Assembly (NCBI GenBank): GCA_964228145.1
Contig: CAXQZJ010000077.1
Span: 1 to 18,293, forward strand
Length of the DNA: 18,293 nt
Source of the DNA: Pseudobowmanella sp964228145
GTDB lineage: Bacteria > Pseudomonadota > Gammaproteobacteria > Enterobacterales > Alteromonadaceae
Direction: 5' to 3'
Part shown: in pieces, positions 1 through 8,152 of the stretch
How the letters are laid out: each line of letters opens with the position of its first letter
How positions within the stretch are numbered: the stretch's first letter is position 1
Made by a program: the position numbers and the translations under genes
The notes under the pieces: generated by a model
The model's database searches: none
Seen by the model: the letters and a program-made list of their open reading frames with translations, nothing else
Told to the model about the DNA's origin: nothing

Positions 1-1176
1 GTGTCACTTGGGTATAGTCGTTGCTTTGAGGTTTCCCATGGCAACACAAAGCCCTGCGATCAGTGCGGTGAAGAATGCCCCATGCGTGAAGTGGAGAAAA
101 CCCTGAAAACCAGTAACGTCGTGCATGTGCATCATACCGCCAAGGGTGAGAGCTACTGCGATATCGTGATGCGGCCGATTTTCGACCCTCAAGGCGAGTT
201 GCTGGGCTATCTGGAAATTCTGGATAAGATAGAATTTGCCACCCACCAAGCTCATGACGAGCAAATGCTTGGTGTGTCCGACGCGTTTAAGTCCATGCTC
301 AATTACATCCAACGGGCAGCAAAATCTGATATCAGCGTGTTGTTGCAAGGTGACACGGGTACCGGTAAGGAGCTGGTTGCCAGAGCGTTGCACGATGCCA
401 GTGCCAGAAAAAACCAAGCATTCGTGATTATTGAATGTACCGGCTTGAGTGAGAGCTTGTTTGAGAGTGAATTATTTGGTCACGAAAAGGGCGCGTTTAC
501 CGGGGCGAATACTGCCAGAGAAGGCCTGATTGATACCGCCAACGGTGGTACTGTGTTTTTTGATGAGATTGGCGATGTGCCTTTAAATCAGCAAGTTAAA
601 TTATTGCGATTATTGGAGAATGGTACGTATCGCTCTGTTGGTGGACGACGTCAAAAGCTCGCAAATATCAGAGTGGTTTGTGCAACCCATAAGGATTTGA
701 AAGGGATGGTGGAGCGGGGGGAGTTTCGCCGCGACTTGTACTATCGCTTAGCAGGATTTCCGATACATTTACCTTCTCTCAATGAGCGTAAGACGGACAT
801 ACCCTTGTTGGCAGAGCGCTTCTTATCTCGCACTAGTCCCGATAAGCAACTTTCCAAAAAAGCTATCAATCGACTTCAAGAATATGATTTTCCAGGCAAC
901 ATCAGAGAGCTGCGCAGTGTCATAGAGCAGGCGGCATTGATGTCTGATGAGGCGATCATTGACTCATCTGACTTGCCGTCACATATCCAAAGTAGCACGG
1001 TAAGCAAATCGAGCAGTCCGAAAATGGTCACCACACTGGATGAAGCAGAAGCTGAGCATATCAAATCAATGATCGAGACGGGGAATTTCAACCATGAAAG
1101 CTTAGCTGACGCGTTGGGTGTGAGTGTGCGCACCCTCTACCGCAAGCTCGACAAACATTCGCTTAGCCTGAATTAG
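1..1176 (+). CDS. fisR: Sigma-54-dependent transcriptional activator, FisR-like sulfane-sulfur sensor (5' end outside window)
   Basis: Bacterial enhancer-binding protein that would remodel sigma-54 RNA polymerase at target promoters. Numbering from base 1: a PAS-like sensory region (about 1-80) with Cys8, Cys19, Cys22 and Cys26; an AAA+ domain with Walker A GDTGTGKE (117-124), the sigma-54 contact loop GAFTGA (164-169), Walker B GGTVFFDEIGD (182-192) and the arginine-finger segment FRRDLYYRL (242-250); and a Fis-type helix-turn-helix (about 364-385). The GTG at base 1 is probably not the true start, because the PAS domain appears to lack its first few dozen residues. FisR of Cupriavidus is reported to sense sulfane sulfur through three cysteines spaced 11 and 7 residues apart, and Cys8/Cys19/Cys26 have exactly that spacing. 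The tauE-pdo-sqr genes downstream on the same strand support this role. The AAA+ family call is certain; the FisR identity is inferred. Confidence 0.85.
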   Translation: MSLGYSRCFEVSHGNTKPCDQCGEECPMREVEKTLKTSNVVHVHHTAKGESYCDIVMRPIFDPQGELLGYLEILDKIEFATHQAHDEQMLGVSDAFKSMLNYIQRAAKSDISVLLQGDTGTGKELVARALHDASARKNQAFVIIECTGLSESLFESELFGHEKGAFTGANTAREGLIDTANGGTVFFDEIGDVPLNQQVKLLRLLENGTYRSVGGRRQKLANIRVVCATHKDLKGMVERGEFRRDLYYRLAGFPIHLPSLNERKTDIPLLAERFLSRTSPDKQLSKKAINRLQEYDFPGNIRELRSVIEQAALMSDEAIIDSSDLPSHIQSSTVSKSSSPKMVTTLDEAEAEHIKSMIETGNFNHESLADALGVSVRTLYRKLDKHSLSLN

Positions 1177-1628
1177 CCTCACGGGCTTCAACTTGGCGCC
1201 TACTATCAAGCTCTCACAGTCAAGACCAAAGGTGAATAACGCTTTTCTCTTTGTCGGTGAGTACCTTCAGGGTATTTGTCTTTGTTGAGCTCGGGTGTGG
1301 TTAATTTCATCTTGGTGATTACCTCGGAAGTACTGCTCAATGTGTGCACACGTTAATTGAACAAACCTCAATTTAGTCGACCGGAGTAGGGACTCTGCAT
1401 CCTCTGGTGTGACTCACCAATTTACAACTTCACTTTCGTTTAACCGGGTTCTGAATCCGTTCACGTTATCGCAATCTGTAAAACGCTCAATTGAGACAAA
1501 TCAGCCTGTACTAAAAAATTTTTTTGTTTCGTTTTCTTTACATCTTCGAATTACGAAGAAAATACTTGCTATTTAAGATAAATCTAAATTACATTATGGT
1601 TATATCATATATTTTTAAGTAATAAGGG
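1177..1628. promoter_or_regulatory. Intergenic region between the FisR-like gene and tauE, with two short perfect palindromes and an inverted repeat
   Basis: This 452-bp stretch has no credible gene. It holds a perfect 10-bp palindrome GTGTGCACAC (1342-1351), a second perfect palindrome CTCAATTGAG (1486-1495), and an inverted repeat TCTTCG-5nt-CGAAGA (1543-1559). An A6T7 run (about 1513-1525) leads into a strongly AT-rich leader. CTCAAT recurs at 1337, 1367 and 1486. These are plausible upstream activator sites for the adjacent enhancer-binding protein, but no convincing -24/-12 promoter (TGGC-N8-TGC) is visible close to tauE. The functional reading is inference. Confidence 0.4.
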
Positions 1629-1634
1629 TTGGCG

Positions 1635-2435
1635 GTGTTGATTCTCGGATATCTGGCAGCAGTGCTGATGGGTCTTGTGTTGGGGGTCATTGGTGGCGGT
1701 GGCTCTATACTGACGGTGCCTATTTTGGTGTACCTGATGGGTATATCACCAGATGTGGCCACCGGATACTCATTATTGCTTGTTGGTGCCACAGCGGCTT
1801 TCGGTGCGATCAGCTATTTCCGTCAAGGGCTGGTGGATGTCAAAGCCTCGGTGTTGTTTGCGATCCCCTCCATTTTTGCCGTATACGCGACGCGGGCATA
1901 TTTAATGCCGGTGGTGCCGGATGTGCTGCTTAACGACCCGATAATAATAACTAAAAACACCACCATTATGGTGATGTTTGCTAGCTTAATGCTTGCATCT
2001 GCAGTGATGATGCTGCGAAAAGCTACAAAAACCGTTTCCCCCTCCAGCGCGCCTGCTTCGCCTACCAAGCCGAATGTGCCTTTGATCATAGTTGAAGGCG
2101 CTGTGGTGGGCGTGATCACCGGAATCCTCGGAGCAGGCGGGGGGTTTTTAATTATCCCCGCATTAGTGCTGTTTATGGGAATGCCGATGAAAATGGCGGT
2201 GGGAGCATCGCTATTTATTATCGCCCTTAAGTCACTACTAGGCTTCGTGGGTGATCTACAAGCCGGCATTCATCTGGAGGTGCCATTACTGCCACTAATG
2301 TTGGTCGCGACCTTTGTCGGTGTGGCGATATCTACACGAGTGGCGAAACACCTAGACGGTGCCGTTTTGCAAAAAATATTCGCAATATTCACGTTGGTTA
2401 TCGCCGTTTTCATTATCACAAAAGAATTAGTTTAG
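1635..2435 (+). CDS. TauE/SafE family sulfite/organosulfonate-type permease
   Basis: Inner-membrane protein of about 266 residues, almost entirely hydrophobic and consistent with around eight transmembrane helices. It has the internal duplication of the TauE/SafE family: a glycine-rich segment GVIGGGGSILTVPIL near residue 17 and a second copy GILGAGGGFLIIPAL near residue 163, separated by a polar linker rich in Ser, Pro and Thr (about 130-148). The frame stays open to TTG 1629, but that codon sits directly on the purine-rich AAGGG (1624-1628). GTG 1635 has normal spacing from it and is preferred here. Twelve bases separate the stop from the persulfide dioxygenase gene, so the two are very likely co-transcribed. 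Next to pdo and sqr, export of sulfite or another oxidised sulfur anion is the likely role. The substrate is inferred from context. Confidence 0.85.
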   Translation: MLILGYLAAVLMGLVLGVIGGGGSILTVPILVYLMGISPDVATGYSLLLVGATAAFGAISYFRQGLVDVKASVLFAIPSIFAVYATRAYLMPVVPDVLLNDPIIITKNTTIMVMFASLMLASAVMMLRKATKTVSPSSAPASPTKPNVPLIIVEGAVVGVITGILGAGGGFLIIPALVLFMGMPMKMAVGASLFIIALKSLLGFVGDLQAGIHLEVPLLPLMLVATFVGVAISTRVAKHLDGAVLQKIFAIFTLVIAVFIITKELV

Positions 2436-2447
2436 AGGGAGTAATCC

Positions 2448-3302
2448 ATGCAAGTTGAAACGTTTTTTGACCCAGATACCTTCACGTTCACCTATGTTTT
2501 GATCGATGAGGCAACCAGTAAATGCGCCATTGTTGATAGTGTATTGGATTACGACCCCTTTGCAGCTAAATCTTCCACTGAAAGTGCGGATAAAGTCGCG
2601 GCGTTTATTAACGAAAAGGGCCTTAGCAATGAATGGATTCTGGAAACCCATGTTCACGCAGACCATATTACAGCGGCCCATTACTTACAGGAAAAAGTCG
2701 GCGGCAAAATTGCCATAGGCTCCGGGATTAAAACAGTGCTGGAAATGTGGGTGCCTGTATTTGATATCGCCCATGACACCCAAATCGATGGTTCTCAATT
2801 TGATGTGTTATTTGAAGATGGTGACACCTTTAATATCGGTAACACCACAGTCACAGTGTGGCATACCCCCGGACATACGCCGGCTTGTGCGAGCTATTTA
2901 GCCGATGGACATATTTTTGTCGGAGATACCATGTTTGCCCCGCATTTAGGCACGGCCCGCTGCGACTTCCCCGGTGGCAGCGCGATGCAGTTATTCAATA
3001 CCATTCAACGTTTCTATACCTTGCCAGATGAGACCAAAGTGCACCTTGGTCACGATTACCCCGAAGAAGGTAACGAGCCGTTGAGTATGATTACAATTGG
3101 ACAGGCCAAGCGCGAGAATGTGCAGATTACCCCAGAAACCGATGTCAAAGACTATGTCACGCGTCGTGAAGCGCGCGATGCAACATTAGCCGTTCCGCGT
3201 CTGTTATTGCCGGCAATTCAGGCCAATATGCGAAACGGCCAGTTTGGCGAAAAAGCTGACAACGGACACCAGTTTATCAAACTGCCTGTCAACCTGCTGT
3301 AG
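2448..3302 (+). CDS. pdo: Persulfide dioxygenase (ETHE1-like metallo-beta-lactamase fold)
   Basis: Cytoplasmic non-haem iron enzyme expected to oxidise glutathione persulfide with O2 to sulfite and glutathione. The metallo-beta-lactamase signature THVHADH is at residues 67-73, followed by TPGHTP (140-145), GDTMF (160-164) and LGHDY (200-204). By comparison with human ETHE1, His68, His143 and Asp160 should hold the single iron. Arg171 in GTARCDFPGG sits where ETHE1 has its functionally important arginine. At 284 residues it is longer than ETHE1 and resembles the bacterial Blh/PDO type. A GAGGGAG ribosome binding site (2435-2441) decides the ATG start. The sqr gene follows 11 bp later. Adjacent SQR and PDO genes are the classical pair for converting sulfide through persulfide to sulfite. 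Confidence 0.93.
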   Translation: MQVETFFDPDTFTFTYVLIDEATSKCAIVDSVLDYDPFAAKSSTESADKVAAFINEKGLSNEWILETHVHADHITAAHYLQEKVGGKIAIGSGIKTVLEMWVPVFDIAHDTQIDGSQFDVLFEDGDTFNIGNTTVTVWHTPGHTPACASYLADGHIFVGDTMFAPHLGTARCDFPGGSAMQLFNTIQRFYTLPDETKVHLGHDYPEEGNEPLSMITIGQAKRENVQITPETDVKDYVTRREARDATLAVPRLLLPAIQANMRNGQFGEKADNGHQFIKLPVNLL

Positions 3303-3313
3303 GAGCGAGGGCG

Positions 3314-5005
3314 ATGGATATCAGAAAAGTCACGTCTCATGTGTCAGTGTCACCACAAATTACCGAGGCAGATCTCGAGCAAATTATTAACGCCGGTTTC
3401 AAGTCTGTTATCTGTAATCGACCCGACGGGGAAGGCCCCGATCAGCCTACGTCAACAGAAATAGAGCAGGTTGCCAATAAGCTAGGATTAGCCTTTGCGT
3501 ATCAACCCGTTACCAGCGGTAAAGTTACCCAGCAAGATGCCGAAGACTTTTATCATTTGGCACAAACCATGCCAGGACCCATTCTCGCGTACTGTCGAAC
3601 CGGCACCCGCTCAGTCACCCTTTGGGCAATGGCAGCTGATGCTCATCAGAACCGCTCTTATGAGGAAATACTCACTCTATCTCAGCATGCGGGATATGAC
3701 CTGTCTGCCTTAGTACGACGTTTGAAAAATGGCGGCGAAACGCCAACAGAGAGTCCTGACTTCTCCCACGCTGTGGTGATCGTTGGGGCAGGTGCTGCGG
3801 GTATCGCTGCTGCATCCAGTCTAAAAGCACGCTCGCCACAACTGGATATCGCGATTGTGGAGCCTAACGAGGTGCATTACTACCAACCCGGTTGGACGTT
3901 GGTGGGTGGTGGCGTATTTAATCCCAATAAAACGGTCCGCACTACCGCTTCAGTGATACCCGACGGCGTGACCTGGATCAAAGCCGCTGCTGCCGCCTTT
4001 ATCCCGAACGAAAATACCCTGGTGGTGGATGGCTGCCGCACCGTTCGTTATGAGCACCTTATTGTTTGCCCCGGCATAAAGCTGGATTGGGGAAAGATTC
4101 AAGGGCTGGCTGAAACATTGGGCGAAAACGGGGTAACGTCGAATTATCGTTTTGACCTGGCGCCATACACATGGGAACTGGTCAAAAATCTTAAAAAAGG
4201 ACGTGCTATTTTCACTCAACCACCGATGCCGATTAAATGTGCCGGCGCACCGCAAAAAGCCATGTACATGTCTTGTGACCACTGGTATCGACAAGGCTTA
4301 CTCAGCGACATCGACGTTGAATTTTATAACGTGGGTGAGGTGCTGTTTGGTGTTAAAGAATATGTTCCTGCGTTGATGGAGTATGTGGAGAAGTATCAGG
4401 CGCAACTCAACTTTAAGCAGCAACTGGTTAAAGTTGATGGCAAAAATAAAATAGCCACTTTTGCTACCCAGGTTGATGGTGAGCAACGGCTGTTAGAGCG
4501 TGAGTTCGATATGTTGCATGCTGTTCCGCCGCAGTCACCACCGGATTTTATAAAAGTCAGTCCGCTGGTAGATGACAGTGGTTGGATCGATGTCGATCAA
4601 TCTACCTTACAGCACAAAAAGTTTCTCAATGTGTTTGCTCTTGGTGATGCCATGAATGCTCCGAATGCCAAAACAGCCGCTGCAGCGAGAATGCAAGCAC
4701 CGGTTGTGGCGACAAATTTACTCTATGAGCGCGGTGAGTCTGCCAACAAAGCGCTGTATAACGGCTATGGCAGTTGTCCTCTGACGGTTGAGCGAGGCAA
4801 AGTCGTATTGGCGGAATTTGGCTATGGTGGAAAAATACTCCACAGCATGCCCACGTGGATAATAAATGGTAAGCGTCCATCTCGCTTAGCCTGGTATCTG
4901 AAAGAAAAACTTCTGCCCCCAATATACTGGCAAGGCATGTTAAAAGGCCGGGAGTGGATGGCTAAACCTGAGTTGTCTGCCGCGCCCAAGCAGTCAGGTG
5001 AATGA
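3314..5005 (+). CDS. sqr: DUF442 phosphatase-like domain fused to type II sulfide:quinone oxidoreductase
   Basis: 563 residues in two parts. Residues 1 to about 140 form a DUF442/TIGR01244 dual-specificity-phosphatase-like domain with the loop CRTGTRS starting at Cys94; this domain is also known fused to PDO in Blh proteins. Residues about 150-550 are an FAD-dependent sulfide:quinone oxidoreductase of the SQRDL type, with the dinucleotide fold VVIVGAGAAGIAAA (154-167), the catalytic-cysteine motif KCAGAP (Cys309), the FAD-binding end motif ALGDAMNAPNAKTAAA (442-457) and the conserved GYGSCPL (Cys488). It would oxidise H2S, pass electrons to quinone at the membrane and load sulfane sulfur onto a thiol acceptor for the neighbouring PDO. 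The position where human SQOR has its second active-site cysteine (GDCTN) appears to be Ala446. The start is ATG 3314 after GAGCGAGGG. SQR is certain; the role of DUF442 is unknown. Confidence 0.93.
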   Translation: MDIRKVTSHVSVSPQITEADLEQIINAGFKSVICNRPDGEGPDQPTSTEIEQVANKLGLAFAYQPVTSGKVTQQDAEDFYHLAQTMPGPILAYCRTGTRSVTLWAMAADAHQNRSYEEILTLSQHAGYDLSALVRRLKNGGETPTESPDFSHAVVIVGAGAAGIAAASSLKARSPQLDIAIVEPNEVHYYQPGWTLVGGGVFNPNKTVRTTASVIPDGVTWIKAAAAAFIPNENTLVVDGCRTVRYEHLIVCPGIKLDWGKIQGLAETLGENGVTSNYRFDLAPYTWELVKNLKKGRAIFTQPPMPIKCAGAPQKAMYMSCDHWYRQGLLSDIDVEFYNVGEVLFGVKEYVPALMEYVEKYQAQLNFKQQLVKVDGKNKIATFATQVDGEQRLLEREFDMLHAVPPQSPPDFIKVSPLVDDSGWIDVDQSTLQHKKFLNVFALGDAMNAPNAKTAAAARMQAPVVATNLLYERGESANKALYNGYGSCPLTVERGKVVLAEFGYGGKILHSMPTWIINGKRPSRLAWYLKEKLLPPIYWQGMLKGREWMAKPELSAAPKQSGE

Positions 5006-5078
5006 AATCGGTCTGAACATGCTATCAGTGAGATCTGGTTGGGGGTGTGCGTGGTTGTCCTGTGCATAAATCACAGAA

Positions 5079-5960
5079 CTAGAGTTTTAGTCGGCTGTGA
5101 ATAAAATCCAGAAACACCTGAATACGCGATGAAACGGCACTGTTTTTGTAATACATGGCTTGTACCGACTCTCGCCGGTTCGGCGACACGACTGCACCGG
5201 GTAATACCTCGCATAAACGGCCGCGCTGAATGTCATCCCTACACATAAAATTGGATAACAATGCAATACCTTGTCCGTTCAGACACAGCTGACGTAGCGT
5301 TTCACCACTACTGGCTGTGAGGCCAAAAGACAAGGCGACAGGTTCGGACAGAGGCCATCGGTTAAGTGCTGGTGCATTACTGAACCCCAGTAAGGCATGA
5401 TCGCGCAGATCACCGATGGCGTTTATGACAGGGTGCTGACCTAAATATTCGGGGCTGGCAACCAAATGCAGTTGGCTGCGGCCCAGCACTCTGGCGTGAA
5501 GATTAGAATCTTTAGGATCGCCAATGCGAATAGCGATATCGGTTTTATGCTCAATCAAGTCAATGATGTTGTCATGGGAAGTTAAATCCAAACGAATATC
5601 CGGGTATTGTCGGCGAAAATCACTCACCAACGGCACCAGTTGATGCAATACAAAAGGGCTGGCGGCATCAACGCGCAGCAAACCGGACGGGGCATTACGT
5701 AATATTTGTAATGCCTGCTCCCCTTGTTCCAGGGTATCCAATCCTTGGCGCGCATACTCAAGAAACACCTTACCTTCTTCAGTCAATTCTAATCTGCGGG
5801 TTGTACGGTTTAACAAGGTACAATCCAGCTGGCGTTCTAATCTGGCAATTGCCCGGGACACCTTAGCCACCGGTATGTCGAGCAAATCCGCAGCGGCAGA
5901 AAAACTACCGGTGTCCACAACGGTTACCCAATAAAAAAGGTCTGCACTTTTAGTCCGCAT
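5079..5960 (-). CDS. LysR family transcriptional regulator
   Basis: 293 residues, the normal length for the family. The N-terminal winged helix-turn-helix lies at about residues 1-60 (GSFSAAADLLDIPVAKVSRA is its recognition region), followed by a linker helix and a type 2 periplasmic-binding-like effector domain (about 90-290). It resembles the CrgA/YafC branch of LysR proteins. It is transcribed divergently from the MFS transporter across a 102-bp gap, the usual layout for a LysR protein controlling its neighbour. In E. coli yafC lies next to yafB (dkgB), and a dkgB homologue is also present here, which makes a YafC-like assignment attractive. The inducer cannot be told from sequence. The stop codon faces the sqr 3' end with only 73 bp between. 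Confidence 0.92.
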   Translation of the reverse strand: MRTKSADLFYWVTVVDTGSFSAAADLLDIPVAKVSRAIARLERQLDCTLLNRTTRRLELTEEGKVFLEYARQGLDTLEQGEQALQILRNAPSGLLRVDAASPFVLHQLVPLVSDFRRQYPDIRLDLTSHDNIIDLIEHKTDIAIRIGDPKDSNLHARVLGRSQLHLVASPEYLGQHPVINAIGDLRDHALLGFSNAPALNRWPLSEPVALSFGLTASSGETLRQLCLNGQGIALLSNFMCRDDIQRGRLCEVLPGAVVSPNRRESVQAMYYKNSAVSSRIQVFLDFIHSRLKL

Positions 5961-5987
5961 GATATTTTCATTTTTTAATAAAGTGAT

Positions 5988-6016
5988 TTGTCATTATTGC
6001 TATTTTTGATGTTAAT
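5988..6016 (+). promoter_or_regulatory. Candidate sigma-70 promoter of the MFS transporter gene
   Basis: TTGTCA (5988-5993, five of six to the -35 consensus), a 17-bp spacer and GTTAAT (6011-6016, four of six to the -10 consensus). Transcription would start near 6023 and leave a leader of about 40 nt before ATG 6063. The site lies inside the divergent LysR/MFS intergenic region. No clear T-N11-A LysR box was identified. Confidence 0.45.
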
Positions 6017-6062
6017 GCAAAGTCCCACAATAGGCGTATCTGTTCACTATTGGAGATTATTT

Positions 6063-7253
6063 ATGCCATTGGCATTATTTGCATTAACCCTCAGCGCGTT
6101 TGCTATCGGCACAACTGAGTTTGTTATTGTTGGGCTTATCCCGACTATCGCCGCCGATCTGGCAGTAAGCTTGCCGTCGGCGGGATTGCTGGTCAGTCTT
6201 TATGCATTGGGCGTGGCCATCGGCGCCCCTGTGCTAACCGCACTGACCGGACGTTGGCCCAGAAAAGCGGTGTTACTGAGCCTGATGGCGTTGTTTGTCG
6301 TCGGTAATCTGTTGGCATTTGTATCACCAAATTACTGGAGCTTGATTGCTGCAAGAATCTTAACCGGTCTTGCCCACGGCGTATTCTTCTCGATCGGCTC
6401 AACGATTGCCACTTCGTTGGTAAGTAAAGACAAAGAAGCCAGCGCCATTGCCATTATGTTCACTGGTTTAACCGTGGCCTTGGTAACCGGTGTGCCGTTG
6501 GGGACCTGGGTGGGGCAAGAGTTTGGTTGGCGCAGTACCTTTTTAATTGTGTCAGCTTTGGGTCTGATCGCGCTTGCCGGCAGTGCATGGCTAATTCCGT
6601 CTGATTTAAAACAATCAGTCCCAGCCACTCTCAAAGAGCAAATTTCTGTACTTACCCATCCGCGACTGTTGTTGGTTTATTTGATGACGGCCTTGGGCTA
6701 CGGCGGCACATTTACCGCTTTCACTTATCTCGCACCAATTTTGGAGCAGCAAAGTGGTTTTGCTTCCTCCCTGGTTGCTCTGATTATGCTGGTCTACGGT
6801 GTCTCAGTAGCGGTAGGAAATATCTGGGGTGGAAAACTGGCTGACAAGATGGGGCCGGTACCCGCGTTATCGGTCATTTTTACCGGATTGATGTTGGTTT
6901 TACTGGTACTCACGTACACGATGAACCACAAAGCCCTAGCTGTCATTACAGTACTGCTATGGGGCGCATTCGCATTCGGCAATGTGCCGGGCCTGCAGGT
7001 ATACGTGGTTAAACTGGCTGAACGATTTACGCCAAAAGCCGTGGACGTTGCTTCTGGTCTTAATATTGCAGCATTTAATGTCGGGATCGCGGTCGGTGCT
7101 GTCGCTGGTGGTGAAGTGGTGGACAAACTCACCCTTCAAGATACAGCCTGGATTGGGGCACTAGTCGTCGGGGTTGCACTGTTGTTAACACGCTTGTCCG
7201 GGTATTTGGACCGCAAAAATCCAGAGTCACATGCTGCCTCACAGTGCGCATAA
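6063..7253 (+). CDS. MFS transporter, DHA1 family (AraJ/YdhP-like efflux pump)
   Basis: About 396 residues with a hydrophobicity pattern consistent with 12 transmembrane segments, the normal size for drug:H+ antiporter-1 efflux proteins. The first helix contains ALTLSAFAIGTTEFVIVGL, typical of the AraJ/YdhP group. A loop 2-3 motif of the motif A kind is present (TGRWPRKAVL), as is a motif C-like GVPLGTWVG in helix 5. The frame is open to ATG 5988, but ATG 6063 has a GGAG ribosome binding site (6052-6055) and begins directly at the first membrane helix, so it is preferred. The 5988 start would also overlap the candidate promoter. It lies 21 bp before the aldo/keto reductase and is probably co-transcribed with it. 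An export role is likely; the substrate is unknown. Confidence 0.9.
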   Translation: MPLALFALTLSAFAIGTTEFVIVGLIPTIAADLAVSLPSAGLLVSLYALGVAIGAPVLTALTGRWPRKAVLLSLMALFVVGNLLAFVSPNYWSLIAARILTGLAHGVFFSIGSTIATSLVSKDKEASAIAIMFTGLTVALVTGVPLGTWVGQEFGWRSTFLIVSALGLIALAGSAWLIPSDLKQSVPATLKEQISVLTHPRLLLVYLMTALGYGGTFTAFTYLAPILEQQSGFASSLVALIMLVYGVSVAVGNIWGGKLADKMGPVPALSVIFTGLMLVLLVLTYTMNHKALAVITVLLWGAFAFGNVPGLQVYVVKLAERFTPKAVDVASGLNIAAFNVGIAVGAVAGGEVVDKLTLQDTAWIGALVVGVALLLTRLSGYLDRKNPESHAASQCA

Positions 7254-7274
7254 ACACACAGAATAGGAGTCATT

Positions 7275-8090
7275 ATGAATCAACATCACAATATGCCTGC
7301 ATTAGGGATGGGCACGTTTAGGTTAGAGGGCGAAACGGCAACACGTTCGGTCGAAATGGCCTTAGAAACAGGCTTTCGCCATATCGATACCGCTCAGGTA
7401 TACGGCAATGAAGCAGAAGTCGGTGAAGCCATCGAGAACAGCGGGGTACCGCGAGATGATTTATTTGTGACCACCAAAGTGTGGACGGATAAGTTTAACC
7501 GCGACCAATTCTTACCCAGTGTCCACGAAAGTCTGGAAAAATTGCGCTTGGATAAAGTTGATCTGTTACTGATCCATTGGCCTTCACCTAAAAATGGTGA
7601 ATCCATGCAAGAATACCTGGGTGAGTTATTGAAGGCACAACAGCAAGGGTTAACAAAGCACATAGGCGTGAGTAATTTTACCATCGCTAATTTGCGTGAG
7701 GCCATGGATATTTTGCCGAAAGAGGCAATTTACACCAACCAGGTTGAGGTGCACCCTTATTTGACCAATGACACACTCAGAGTGTTTTGCGCCGAGCAGG
7801 GCATTCACGTAACTGGCTATATGCCATTTGCAGTGGGTAAGGTGCTCGAGGATGAAACCATTAACAAAATAGCTGATAAACACGGCGTGTTCGCTAATCA
7901 GGTTGTATTGGCGTGGGCCATGGCGCATGGAATGGCAACGATTCCATCATCGACCAACCGCAGGCATCTACAAAGTAACTTTGAGGCTACAACAGTGCGA
8001 TTGGATGAAGAAGATATCAGCGCAATCGATAAGCTGGATAGGGGCGATCGGCAAGCCAATCCGGATTTCGCCCCAGATTGGGACGAATAG
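7275..8090 (+). CDS. dkgB: Aldo/keto reductase, DkgB (2,5-diketo-D-gluconate reductase B) type
   Basis: 271-residue cytoplasmic NADPH-dependent reductase of the AKR superfamily. The catalytic tetrad is visible as Asp38 and Tyr43 in HIDTAQVYGNE, Lys68 in VTTKVW and His101 in LLIHWPSP. The cofactor-binding IPSSTNRRHLQSN segment lies near the C terminus. The sequence closely resembles E. coli DkgB from the GLGTFRL-like start through the APDWDE-like end. DkgB enzymes reduce 2,5-diketogluconate and small reactive aldehydes such as methylglyoxal. An AGGAGT ribosome binding site (7265-7270) supports ATG 7275. Together with the MFS pump and the divergent LysR regulator it may form a carbonyl-stress or efflux unit; that combined role is inference. 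A strong terminator follows 20 bp after the stop. Confidence 0.92.
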   Translation: MNQHHNMPALGMGTFRLEGETATRSVEMALETGFRHIDTAQVYGNEAEVGEAIENSGVPRDDLFVTTKVWTDKFNRDQFLPSVHESLEKLRLDKVDLLLIHWPSPKNGESMQEYLGELLKAQQQGLTKHIGVSNFTIANLREAMDILPKEAIYTNQVEVHPYLTNDTLRVFCAEQGIHVTGYMPFAVGKVLEDETINKIADKHGVFANQVVLAWAMAHGMATIPSSTNRRHLQSNFEATTVRLDEEDISAIDKLDRGDRQANPDFAPDWDE

Positions 8091-8107
8091 CGCGAATCGA
8101 TTGATAT

Positions 8108-8137
8108 AAAAAACGGTGCCGAGGCACCGTTTTTTTT
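8108..8137. terminator. Bidirectional Rho-independent terminator between dkgB and the leftward PEP-CTERM gene
   Basis: Stem CGGTGC (8114-8119), loop CGAG, stem GCACCG (8124-8129), with A-runs on the left and eight T on the right. The A:T flanks extend pairing, and each strand ends in a U-tract, so it can serve the two convergent genes. Confidence 0.9.
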
Positions 8138-8152
8138 GTGTTTACTTTTGGC

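Noticed and set aside
1184..1197. GG-N10-GC just after the FisR-like gene as a sigma-54 promoter
   Set aside because: The flanks fit poorly (TGGC where TTGC is expected) and it is over 430 bp from tauE; one such match is expected by chance.
5988..6062. Upstream start for the MFS transporter
   Set aside because: It would add 25 residues without a ribosome binding site and overlap the candidate promoter; ATG 6063 has GGAG and begins at the first helix.
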